Source: Oceanibaculum indicum P24 (GTDB taxonomy: Bacteria > Pseudomonadota > Alphaproteobacteria > Oceanibaculales > Oceanibaculaceae). Taken from it: a DNA stretch of 64,000 nucleotides. The stretch's first letter is position 1, and each line of letters starts with the position of its first letter. The stretch covers positions 1-64,000 of the forward strand of contig NZ_AMRL01000018.1 in the NCBI RefSeq assembly GCF_000299935.1, read 5' to 3'. The translations under genes and the position numbers were made by a program. Below, in pieces: positions 27,070 through 35,091 of the stretch. The notes under the pieces are model-generated. The model saw only the letters and a program-made list of their open reading frames with translations, ran no database searches and was not told where the DNA came from.

Positions 27070-29421
27070 ATGAACCTGCCTCTCGGCACCCGACAGGACG
27101 ATGTGGCTATCGGCCATTCCGTGAAGCGCAAGGAAGACCCGAAGCTGCTGCGCGGCGAAGGTCGCTACAGCGACGATATCCGCCTGCCCGGCCAGGCCTA
27201 TGCCGTAATGGTGCGCAGCCAGCACGCGCACGGCACCATCCTGTCCATCGATACCGAAGAAGCCCGCAGCATGCCGGGCGTGCTGGGCATCTATACCGGC
27301 AAAGATCTGGAAGCCGCCGGCTTCGGTGGGCTGAAATGCCTGGTCAGCATCCCCTCGCGCGATGGCGGCGGCATCAAGCAGACGCCGCGCCCGGCCCTGG
27401 CCATGGACAAGGTGCGCTATCTGGGCGACCCGGTGGCCTTCGTGGTGGCGGAGACGCCAGCCCAGGCGCGCGACGCAGCGGAATCCGTCTATGTCGATAT
27501 CGACTCGCTTCCGGCGGTGACTGACGCCAAAGCGGCGCTGGAGGTCGGTGCACCCGTTCTCTATGACGAAGTGCCGGGTAATCTGGCGCTGGACTTCCAG
27601 TATGGCGACAGCGCCAAGGTGGAGGCTGCCTTCGCCTCGGCAGCGCATGTCGTGCGCATGGACATGGCGAACACGCGCGTCGTGGTGAATGCGATGGAGC
27701 CGCGCTCGGCCCTCGCCGAATACGATGCCGATGCCGGCAAATGGACGCTGCATGCCGGCAGCCAGGGCGCCTTCCCTCTGCGCAACCAGATCGCCCGCGA
27801 CATCCTGAAGGTCGAACCGGAGAAGCTGCGTATCCTGACTGGCAATGTCGGCGGCTCCTTCGGCATGAAGGCGGCGGCCTATCCGGAATATCCCTGCGTG
27901 CTGTACGCTGCGCGCGAACTGGGCCGGCCGGTGAAATGGACCGCTGACCGCTCCGAGAGCTTCCTGTCGGACCAGCATGGCCGCGACCATCAGGTGACGG
28001 CGGCGCTGGCGCTTGACAAGGAGGGCCGGTTCCTGGCGCTGAAGATCGACGTGGCAGCCAATCTCGGCGCCTATATCTCCTCGGTCGGGCCGCTGCCGGG
28101 CAGCATGAACATCGTGAAGAATTCGGTCAGCCTGTACAAATTCCCGCTGATCGAGGTGAACAGCCGCTGCGTGCTGACCAACACCACGCCGATCGGCGCC
28201 TATCGCGGGGCCGGCCGCCCGGAATCCAACTATTTCGTCGAACGGCTGATCGACACCGCCGCCGCCGAGATGGGGCTGGACAAGCTGGCACTGCGCCGGC
28301 TGAACCATATCCAGCCCGACGAGATGCCCTATCAGGCGGCTTCCGGGAACAGCTATGACAGCGGCGAGTTCACCGCCCTGATGGACAAGGCGCTGGAAGT
28401 CTCCGACTGGCAGGGCTTCGCCGCCCGCAAGGCCGAGTCGGAAAAGCGCGGCAAGCTGCGCGGCATCGGCATCGGCGACTATCTGGAAGTCACCGCCCCG
28501 CCGGCCAAGGAGATGGGCGGCATCCGCTTCGAGGCCGATGGCGGCGTCACCATCATCACCGGCACCATGGATTACGGCCAGGGCCACGCCACGCCCTTCG
28601 CGCAGGTGCTGGCGCAGAAGCTGGGCATCCCGTTCGAGAAGATCGGCCTGCTGCAGGGCGACAGCGACCAGCTGATCGCCGGCGGCGGCACCGGCGGCTC
28701 GAAGTCGCTGATGGCCAGCGGGGCCGCCATTCTGGAAGCCGCCGACAAGGTCATCGAGAAGGGCCGGGAGATCGCCGCGGCGGCGTTGGAGGCCGCCCCC
28801 GCGGATATCGAATTCGCCGATGGCCGCTTCACCATCGCCGGCACCGACCGCTCCGTCTCGATCATGGAGCTGTCCGGCAGGCTGCAGCGCAAGGAAATCC
28901 CGCTGGGTGGCGCGCCGGACAGTCTGGATGTCAGCCACATCTATGATGCGGCGCCCTCCGCCTTCCCCAATGGCTGCCATGTCGCGGAAGTCGAGATCGA
29001 CCCGGAAACCGGCGTGGTCGAGGTAGTGAAATACACCGCCATCAACGATTTCGGCACGGTGGTGAACCCCATGCTGGTCGAAGGCCAGGTGCATGGCGGC
29101 GTGGCGCAGGGGCTCGGCCAAATCCTGATGGAAACCACGATCTATGATGAGGGCGGTCAGTTGCTGAACGGCTCCTTCATGGATTACGCCATGCCGCGCG
29201 CCGACAACATGCCGGACATCGTGCAGGCCTATCATTCGGTGCCGGCGACGACGAACCCGCTGGGTGCGAAGGGCTGCGGCGAGGCCGGCTGTGCCGGCTC
29301 CATGCCGTCAATCATGAACGCCATCGTCGATGCGCTGTCGCCCTACGGGATCAGGCACATTGACATGCCGGCAACGCCGTTCCGGGTCTGGCAGGCGATT
29401 CAGGCGGCTAAGGCCGCCTAA
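27070..29421 (+). CDS. Molybdenum hydroxylase large subunit (CoxL/XdhB-like, AYRGAGR type)
   Basis: A 783-residue molybdopterin-binding subunit of the xanthine dehydrogenase/aldehyde oxidase family. It begins IGHSVKRKEDPKLLRGEGRYSDDI. The loop over the active site reads AYRGAGR at about residues 377-383, the sequence linked to form II CoxL-like proteins, not the AYRCSFR of true CO dehydrogenase. A conserved glutamate-containing end, GAKGCGEAGCAG, is present. It probably hydroxylates an aldehyde, purine or N-heteroaromatic compound. It runs rightward alone and overlaps the convergent small-subunit gene by 4 bp. No second small or FAD subunit is present, so it may share those of the opposite operon. 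Confidence 0.9.
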   Translation: MNLPLGTRQDDVAIGHSVKRKEDPKLLRGEGRYSDDIRLPGQAYAVMVRSQHAHGTILSIDTEEARSMPGVLGIYTGKDLEAAGFGGLKCLVSIPSRDGGGIKQTPRPALAMDKVRYLGDPVAFVVAETPAQARDAAESVYVDIDSLPAVTDAKAALEVGAPVLYDEVPGNLALDFQYGDSAKVEAAFASAAHVVRMDMANTRVVVNAMEPRSALAEYDADAGKWTLHAGSQGAFPLRNQIARDILKVEPEKLRILTGNVGGSFGMKAAAYPEYPCVLYAARELGRPVKWTADRSESFLSDQHGRDHQVTAALALDKEGRFLALKIDVAANLGAYISSVGPLPGSMNIVKNSVSLYKFPLIEVNSRCVLTNTTPIGAYRGAGRPESNYFVERLIDTAAAEMGLDKLALRRLNHIQPDEMPYQAASGNSYDSGEFTALMDKALEVSDWQGFAARKAESEKRGKLRGIGIGDYLEVTAPPAKEMGGIRFEADGGVTIITGTMDYGQGHATPFAQVLAQKLGIPFEKIGLLQGDSDQLIAGGGTGGSKSLMASGAAILEAADKVIEKGREIAAAALEAAPADIEFADGRFTIAGTDRSVSIMELSGRLQRKEIPLGGAPDSLDVSHIYDAAPSAFPNGCHVAEVEIDPETGVVEVVKYTAINDFGTVVNPMLVEGQVHGGVAQGLGQILMETTIYDEGGQLLNGSFMDYAMPRADNMPDIVQAYHSVPATTNPLGAKGCGEAGCAGSMPSIMNAIVDALSPYGIRHIDMPATPFRVWQAIQAAKAA

Positions 29422-30548
29422 CCGCCAAACAGACGGCGCAGTCGGTCACGCAACACCTGCCAGATCAGGCTGGCGAGGTTCAGCTCCGCCTTTGCGGGTG
29501 CCTGGGCCTCGCCGCCGGTCAGCATGGCGGTAAGGTTAGCGGCGAAAGTCTCGGTCATGCGCCGCGCGAAGTCGGTGACAAGCGCGGAGCGGCCGAACTG
29601 CGCCAGCGGGCCGGTCAGCTTGTAGCGCACCGTGACATCGATGCGCGTGCCCTCGCCCTCCGCCAGCACCGTGTAGGCGATCTCACCCGCGGCCGAGGAA
29701 CCGCCTTTGGCGTCGCGCCCCCTGCCCTTCACCGTACCGGTGCGGGATGAGTCGTCGCGGGCGACCTCGCCCTCGCCGGCGAAGCTGGCCTTGATCGGCC
29801 CGAAGCTGACAGTCAGCGAACCGGTCACGCGGCCGCCTTCCACCGTATCGACTGATGCGCCGGGCAGGCAGGCGGCCATGCGGCGGATGTCACCCAGCGC
29901 CGCCCAGACCTGATCGGCAGGCGCCGGCACCGTCACCTGCTGCGTCAGAACGGAGAACCCGTCGCCAGAGGTGCTGAAATCCATCGGTGCGGCTGCCGGC
30001 GCAACTGGCGCTGACTCGACAGCAACAGAAGCGGCAGCCGTTTCCGCGCGCGCCTCGAAGGACCAGTTCTGCGGCTGCGGCTGGCGGCCCTTCGCCACCT
30101 GCCGTATCGCCCCGACGATGCCGACATAGCCGGTACAGCGGCAGATATTCCCCGACAGTTCCCGCCGGATCGTCTCCTCATCCACATCGCCCAGCCGGGT
30201 GACGATGTCGCGTGCCGTCACCAGCATGCCCGGCGTGCAGTAGCCGCACTGCAGCGCATGATGCGCGGCGAAGGCCTCGCGCAGTTCCGCCATCACCGCG
30301 TCACCGTCGAAGCCCTCGACCGTGCGGATGTCGTCGCCATTGCAGGATACCGCGAAGGTCAGGCAGGAGCGCTGCGGCATGCCATCGACCAGCACGGTGC
30401 AGGCGCCGCACACACCCTGCTCGCAGCCCAGATGCGTGCCGGTCAGGCCGAGTTCGCCGCGCAGGAAATCCGCCAGATGGGTGCGCGGTTCCGCCTGTCC
30501 GCTGACCTTGCGGCCATTGACGGTCAGCTCGATGGGGTGCGCGGTCAT
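29418..30548 (-). CDS. Fused [2Fe-2S] small subunit and CoxG-like SRPBCC protein of molybdenum hydroxylase
   Basis: A 376-residue fusion. Residues about 1-160 form a CoxS-type subunit with CEQGVCGACTVLVDG for the plant-type cluster, and CGYCTPGM and CRCTGYVG for the second cluster. A linker rich in Ala/Pro spans about 165-200. The C-terminal part is a CoxG-like SRPBCC domain (VTVPAPADQVWAALGDIRRMAACLPGA). In CO dehydrogenase systems CoxG is a separate membrane-anchoring factor. The hydrophobic tail LASLIWQVLRDRLRRLFGG could anchor the enzyme. It overlaps the FAD-subunit gene upstream by 4 bp. Confidence 0.9.
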   Translation of the reverse strand: MTAHPIELTVNGRKVSGQAEPRTHLADFLRGELGLTGTHLGCEQGVCGACTVLVDGMPQRSCLTFAVSCNGDDIRTVEGFDGDAVMAELREAFAAHHALQCGYCTPGMLVTARDIVTRLGDVDEETIRRELSGNICRCTGYVGIVGAIRQVAKGRQPQPQNWSFEARAETAAASVAVESAPVAPAAAPMDFSTSGDGFSVLTQQVTVPAPADQVWAALGDIRRMAACLPGASVDTVEGGRVTGSLTVSFGPIKASFAGEGEVARDDSSRTGTVKGRGRDAKGGSSAAGEIAYTVLAEGEGTRIDVTVRYKLTGPLAQFGRSALVTDFARRMTETFAANLTAMLTGGEAQAPAKAELNLASLIWQVLRDRLRRLFGG

Positions 30549-31336
30549 TGCTGAGCCTCCGCAAGGGCTTCAAGGGCGCGGCGGACAGCGATCCTGTGCA
30601 GCTGCCGCGCCGAAGGTGGCCGATCCGACAGGCGCTCATCGATCTCGGCGGCGGCGGCTTCGGCGTCGCACGCCTCCAGCAGCAGCGGCGTGACCTCGAC
30701 CGCGCCGCACACCAGCCGGAACACGCCGCGTTCCGGGTCGCTGACCACGGCACCGGTGGCCTTGGCGAATTCACCCGTCTTGCGGCAGATCTTGTAATAG
30801 CCCCAGCGCGCCGAGGCGGACAGGCGCGGCACCGACACGCCGGTGATCAGCTCGCCCGGCTGCAATATTGTCGTGAAACCGCCAAGCATGAAGCGTTCGA
30901 CCGGCCAGGCGGTCTCGCCCTTCTTCCCCCGCACGATCACCCGCGCATCCAGCGCCATCAGCGTGGACACCCAGTCCGCCGCCGGGTCGGCATGGGCGAG
31001 GCTGCCGCCGATGGTACCGCGGTTGCGCACCGCGCGGTAGGCGATACCGCCCGCGACATGGCGCAGCATCCCGTTCGTGCCGTCCGGCACCGCGCCATCC
31101 TCGAAGGCCGCATGCGGCAGAGCAGCACCGTAACGGATGGCGTCGGGAGTCTCGGACACCGCGAGCAAATCCGGCTGGCGGCGGATATCGACCAGCGACG
31201 CCGGCCGCGCGAGGCGCAGATTCAGCATCGGCGTCAGCGACTGACCGCCGGCGATGGGCTTGGCCTCGTCCGACAGGGCGCTGAGAGCGGCGGACAGATC
31301 GGCGGGCTTGGTATAGTCGAAGGCGGCAGGTTTCAT
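30545..31336 (-). CDS. Molybdenum hydroxylase FAD-binding subunit (CoxM-like)
   Basis: A 263-residue FAD subunit of the CoxM family. FAD motifs are AGGQSLTPMLNLRLARP near residue 32 and TIGGSLAHADPAAD near residue 110, both diagnostic. The CO_deh_flav_C region follows. It passes electrons from the [2Fe-2S] subunit to an acceptor. It overlaps both neighbours by 4 bp (ATGA), placing large subunit, FAD subunit and iron-sulfur/CoxG fusion in a tight leftward operon. Length is slightly below the usual 270-290 residues. Confidence 0.92.
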   Translation of the reverse strand: MKPAAFDYTKPADLSAALSALSDEAKPIAGGQSLTPMLNLRLARPASLVDIRRQPDLLAVSETPDAIRYGAALPHAAFEDGAVPDGTNGMLRHVAGGIAYRAVRNRGTIGGSLAHADPAADWVSTLMALDARVIVRGKKGETAWPVERFMLGGFTTILQPGELITGVSVPRLSASARWGYYKICRKTGEFAKATGAVVSDPERGVFRLVCGAVEVTPLLLEACDAEAAAAEIDERLSDRPPSARQLHRIAVRRALEALAEAQQ

Positions 31337-33693
31337 TCGGCGGCCTGCTTGGTTTGCGCGGCGAAGATGGCGTCGAGGATGCGCTCCGGCGTGGCCGGTA
31401 TCTGGCCGATCTCCGCCCCATATTCCTTCAGCGCATCGTTGATCGCGTTCACGATGGCCCCGGCAGGCGCAATGGCCCCGCCCTCGCCCACGCCCTTGAT
31501 GCCATGCGCCGAATAGGGCGACAGCGTCTCCATATGGCCGATGCGGAAGCCGGGCAGCTCGGTCGGGCCGGGCAGCAGGTAATCGATCAGCGTCGAAGCC
31601 AAAGGCTGGCCGGCGGAATCATAGGGGCTTTCCTCGAACAAAGCCGTGCCGATGCCCTGCGCCGCCCCGCCATAGGCCTGGCCCTCGACGATCATCGGGT
31701 TCACCATCTGCCCGCAATCCTCAACGATCACATAATCCAGGATGTCGACCATGCCGGTCTCGGCATCGAGCGCGACCAGCGCCGCATGCGTGGCATAGGA
31801 GAACACGCCGCTGTCGACATCCGGCTTATAGCCCTGCGTGACTTCCAGCCCGTTGGTGTCGATATCGTCCGGTAGCGTCTCGGGCCTCAGATACCAGGCC
31901 TTGCCGACATCGGCGAAGGACAGGCTGGCCTCCCCGGCATGGATGCGGCCATCGCGGAACGCCACATCCTCCGGCTTGCATTGCAGCAGATGCGCGGCCA
32001 GCCGCTTCACCCGGCCGGCCAGCTCGGTCGCCGATTTCGACACCGCACCGCCGGCCATGACAATGCCGCGCGAGGCATAGGCGCCGGTCGAATAGGGCGT
32101 GCTGGCGGTATCGCCCAGCTTCACCGCGATATCCTTCAGGGGGATGCCGAGCGCCTGGTTGGCGACCTGCGCCAGCGTGGTTTCCAGCCCCTGCCCGATG
32201 GTGTGGATGCCGGCACGGACCTCCAGCGTGCCGTCGGCCAGCAGCTTCACCGTCGCCTGCTCGAACCCCGGCACCAGCGGCAACCCCCAGGCGGCGAACA
32301 CCTTGGTGCCATGCGCCGACTGCTCGGTATAGGTGGCGAAGCCGACGCCGATACGCCGGCCGTCCGGCTCCCGCCCCTTCTGGCGTTCGCGGATGGCGTC
32401 CAGCGCGATCATCTCCCGCGCCTTGGCCAGGCTGCCGGGATAATCGCCGGAATCGTAATGCTTGTTGGTGACGTTGGTGTAGGGCATCTGCGCCGCCTGC
32501 ACCAGATTCTCGGCCCGCACATCCACCGGCTCCCGCCCGACGGCGCGGGCAATCGCGTCGATGGTCAGCTCGATGGCGAAGCACACGCCGGGCCGTGCCA
32601 CGCCGCGATAGGGCGCAAAGGGCGGCTTGTTGGTCGCCACCGAATAGGTCCGTGCCCGATAGGCCCGGAAATCGTAGGGCCCCGGCAGATTGCCCCCGGC
32701 CTGCGCCGCCTCCAGACAGGCCGAGAAGGGCCAGACCGAATAGGCGCCGATATCGACATTGATCTCCGCATCCAGCCCCAGCAGCCGGCCGCGCTCGTCA
32801 GCATAGGCGGTGACCTTGTAGTGATGCTGGCGGGCATTGGCCCCGGCCACCAGATGCTCGCGCCGGTCCTCGACCCAGCGATAGGCGCCCTTGCGGGTCA
32901 TGGCGAGCCAGGCGACGGCTACCTCCTCCGGCTGCAGCAGGCATTTATAGCCGAAGCCGCCGCCGACATCGGGCGGGCTCACACGCACACGCGACTGGTC
33001 GAGCCCCAGACACTCCGACAGGCCGGTGCGGATCAGGTGCGGCACCTGGGTCGAGGTGATGACGACCAGCTGGTCGGCCTGAAAATCCCAGTAGGCGACC
33101 AGGCCCTTGCCCTCCATCGGGTGCATGCATTGCCGGGCGGTTTTGTATTCCCGCACCACCTTCACCGGGGCGGTCTTCGCCACCTCCTCGATACCGCTGT
33201 CGAAATCGGTGACGAGGCAGAGATTGTCGCCCCACTCCTCATGCACCAGCGGGGCATCCTTCGCCTTGCCCAGTTCGCTTTCGGTCACCGCCGGCAGTTC
33301 GTCGAAATCGACGGAGACCAGCTCCGCCAGATCCTCCGCCTCGGCCCGGCTGGGGGCAACGCACAGGGCAATGCCCTCGCCGACATAGCGCACCTTCTCA
33401 TGCGCCAGCGGATAATAGGAGGACAGCTTGTAGCCCGGCAGGCTGGACCGGGTGACGATGGGCTGGACGCCTGCCATGTCGGACCAGAAGAACACCTGAT
33501 CCTCTCGCCCCTGCGGCTTGGCGAGGCTACGGAGTCGGGCATGCGCGACGGGGCTGCGCAGGAAGGCGACCTCCAGCATCCCCGGCAGCTGGATATCGCC
33601 GACAAACCGCCCACGCCCCATCAGGTGGCGGGCATCCTCCTTGCGGCGGACACGGGCGCCGATCCCCTCTCCCTCAACCGTTGAAGCCGCCAT
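31333..33693 (-). CDS. Molybdenum hydroxylase large subunit (second copy, PYRGVAR type)
   Basis: A 786-residue molybdopterin-binding subunit, first gene of a three-gene operon. It starts GIGARVRRKEDARHLMGRGRFVGD. The active-site loop reads PYRGVAR at about residue 361-367, differing from both the CO dehydrogenase loop and the AYRGAGR loop of the other large subunit. The C-terminal motif GIKGVGEGGAIAP contains the catalytic-type glutamate. It likely hydroxylates a carbonyl or heteroaromatic substrate at the Mo centre using water. Substrate is unknown. A MarR gene is divergent from it, with several repeated motifs in the 204-bp gap. Confidence 0.9.
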   Translation of the reverse strand: MAASTVEGEGIGARVRRKEDARHLMGRGRFVGDIQLPGMLEVAFLRSPVAHARLRSLAKPQGREDQVFFWSDMAGVQPIVTRSSLPGYKLSSYYPLAHEKVRYVGEGIALCVAPSRAEAEDLAELVSVDFDELPAVTESELGKAKDAPLVHEEWGDNLCLVTDFDSGIEEVAKTAPVKVVREYKTARQCMHPMEGKGLVAYWDFQADQLVVITSTQVPHLIRTGLSECLGLDQSRVRVSPPDVGGGFGYKCLLQPEEVAVAWLAMTRKGAYRWVEDRREHLVAGANARQHHYKVTAYADERGRLLGLDAEINVDIGAYSVWPFSACLEAAQAGGNLPGPYDFRAYRARTYSVATNKPPFAPYRGVARPGVCFAIELTIDAIARAVGREPVDVRAENLVQAAQMPYTNVTNKHYDSGDYPGSLAKAREMIALDAIRERQKGREPDGRRIGVGFATYTEQSAHGTKVFAAWGLPLVPGFEQATVKLLADGTLEVRAGIHTIGQGLETTLAQVANQALGIPLKDIAVKLGDTASTPYSTGAYASRGIVMAGGAVSKSATELAGRVKRLAAHLLQCKPEDVAFRDGRIHAGEASLSFADVGKAWYLRPETLPDDIDTNGLEVTQGYKPDVDSGVFSYATHAALVALDAETGMVDILDYVIVEDCGQMVNPMIVEGQAYGGAAQGIGTALFEESPYDSAGQPLASTLIDYLLPGPTELPGFRIGHMETLSPYSAHGIKGVGEGGAIAPAGAIVNAINDALKEYGAEIGQIPATPERILDAIFAAQTKQAAE

Positions 33694-33717
33694 CCGTCAC
33701 CTGCCTGTCTCTTCTGA

Positions 33718-33887
33718 TTATGCGGTATGCTGACTTTTATCCAGGGGCCTGTCAATCGAGCGGCGAAGCGCCGCAGGCGGCTTTTTGAATAGCCAAACCA
33801 AGGATTAGACCGCATTATCGGACCCAAGAATCAGTCTCAAGGCAAGTAATGCGGCATCGGAAATTCCAATGGAATGCCGCCTATCGG
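33718..33887. promoter_or_regulatory. Divergent regulatory region with repeated ATGCGGYAT-like motifs
   Basis: Four copies of a related motif lie between the large-subunit and MarR genes: TTATGCGGTATGC (33718), inverted ACCGCATTAT (33809), TAATGCGGCATCGG (33847) and inverted GAATGCCGCCTATCGG (33872). Four copies in 170 bp of otherwise ordinary sequence suggest operator sites for the MarR regulator controlling itself and the operon. Confidence 0.5.
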
Positions 33888-33897
33888 GAGAAACCGC

Positions 33898-34422
33898 ATG
33901 GCGGTCGAAAAGAAACTGGCATCAGAGGCGCCGCAGGCCGAGGGCAATGAGGACAGCCTCATCATGTCGCGCATGCCGCTCTGGGCGCGGCCGGGCTATC
34001 TCGTACGCCGGCTGCACCAGATCCATTACGCACTGTTCTTCGAGGAATGCGCTGCCTTCGACATCACGCCGGTGCAGTACGGGCTGCTGACCACGCTGGC
34101 GCAGAATCCCGACATGGACCAGAACTCGCTGGGCCGCGAACTCGGCATCGACCGCACCAATGTGGCCGATGTGCTGAACCGGCTGGCCAAGCGCGGGCTC
34201 GTCGCGCGCGAGCGCAGCAAGACCGACCGCCGTATGGTGCTGTGGCGGCTTACGACCGAGGGCGAGAAGATCACCGGGGAAATGTACGAGGCGATGCAGC
34301 GCGCCCAGATGAAGCTGATGGAGCCGCTGCGGCCGGAGGAGCGTAACGCCTTCGTCACCATGCTGATGCGGCTTGTGGACGGCAACAACCATCTGGGCCG
34401 CACGATTTTCCGGCCGAGCTGA
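33898..34422 (+). CDS. MarR-family transcriptional regulator
   Basis: A 174-residue winged-helix regulator. The central region shows DITPVQYGLLTTLAQNPDMDQNSLGRELGIDRTNVADVLNRLAKRGLV, a helix-turn-helix with recognition helix near RTNVADVLNRL, then the wing RERSKTDRRMVLWRLT. MarR proteins usually repress catabolic or efflux genes and release DNA upon binding an aromatic ligand. It is divergent from the molybdenum hydroxylase operon. ATG at 33898 has GGGAGAAACC upstream. Motifs in its own leader recur before the Rieske operon, hinting at a shared aromatic-degradation regulon. Confidence 0.92.
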   Translation: MAVEKKLASEAPQAEGNEDSLIMSRMPLWARPGYLVRRLHQIHYALFFEECAAFDITPVQYGLLTTLAQNPDMDQNSLGRELGIDRTNVADVLNRLAKRGLVARERSKTDRRMVLWRLTTEGEKITGEMYEAMQRAQMKLMEPLRPEERNAFVTMLMRLVDGNNHLGRTIFRPS

Positions 34423-34459
34423 GGGCTAAAGCCAGGAATATAGATATACTTTCTGTTTC

Positions 34460-34536
34460 GTCATGGTCGGACTTGATCCGCCCATCCAGCGAACGGCACC
34501 GTCGCTCTGGACCCTCGGGTCAAGCCCGAGGGTGAC
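34460..34536. repeat. Inverted pair of palindromes (REPIN-like), copy E
   Basis: The left half TGGTCGGA-CTTGA-TCCGCCCA carries one mismatch in the stem. The right half ACCCTCGGG-TCAAG-CCCGAGGGT is perfect. Outer edges are GTCA and GTGAC, and inner edges TCCAG and CTGGA. It lies between the convergent MarR and oxygenase beta-subunit genes and may end both transcripts. Confidence 0.85.
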
Positions 34537-34555
34537 GAAGTAAGAAATTGTGACC

Positions 34556-35080
34556 TCACACCGGATAGACAACCGAATTGTCGATCAGCAGATTGTCGTA
34601 CACCGTGCGGCGTTCCTTCAGCTTCAGCGCGCCGCCGGTCCGCACGAACACATCGTAATAGGTGCCGATCTGATGCAGTGTCGGCTCCGGCCGGTCGAAC
34701 AGCGTCTGCAGCAGGATGTAGTTCGATGTGGCGACGATCTCGCCGTTCGCGCGGGTCTCGACCACCCGGCAATTCGAAATGAAATGCCGCATGTAGCGCG
34801 GCGCGAACATCGCCGTCTTCTCGATGGCGAAGATGCGGTCGCGCAGCATGCCCTTGCCCTCGCAATAGATCAGCCCGACCGGCAGGCCGCTGGCAAAATT
34901 CTCCCGCGCGGTGATGACGTAGAGCGCATCCTCCGCAAACAGCTCCGGCCAGTCCGAGAGCGGGCCATTATCCAGCACATCCGCATAGGCGGCGTTGAAC
35001 TCCTCGATCTCCTGGCGCAACAGCAGCCGGTCGATCAGCGCGTCAGACGCGGCGGGGTTTTTCAGCGAAGTCACGGTCAT
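34556..35080 (-). CDS. Aromatic-ring-hydroxylating oxygenase beta subunit
   Basis: A 174-residue small subunit with the NTF2/cystatin-like fold of ring-hydroxylating oxygenases. The start LLLRQEIEEFNAAYADVLDNGPLSDWPELFAEDALY is typical (key residues EEFN and FAEDA). The central region is RYMRHFISNCRV. It has a structural role in an alpha3-beta3 complex with the alpha domain encoded 11 bp upstream. I chose the ATG at 35080 for its GGAGCAACGAC leader. It closes the oxygenase operon and is followed by a palindrome pair. Confidence 0.92.
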   Translation of the reverse strand: MTVTSLKNPAASDALIDRLLLRQEIEEFNAAYADVLDNGPLSDWPELFAEDALYVITARENFASGLPVGLIYCEGKGMLRDRIFAIEKTAMFAPRYMRHFISNCRVVETRANGEIVATSNYILLQTLFDRPEPTLHQIGTYYDVFVRTGGALKLKERRTVYDNLLIDNSVVYPV

Positions 35081-35091
35081 GTCGTTGCTCC

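Noticed and set aside
26719-29235. 838-residue open frame on the minus strand
   Set aside because: It lies opposite the P1 peptidase and molybdenum hydroxylase genes, whose motifs are clear. High GC gives few stops in the antisense frame, and the translation is rich in His, Arg, Gln, Asp and Gly without any motif.
31939-33684. 581-residue open frame on the plus strand
   Set aside because: Antisense shadow of the second molybdenum hydroxylase large subunit.
27070-33693. Genuine aerobic CO dehydrogenase
   Set aside because: Neither large subunit has the AYRCSFR loop required for CO oxidation.
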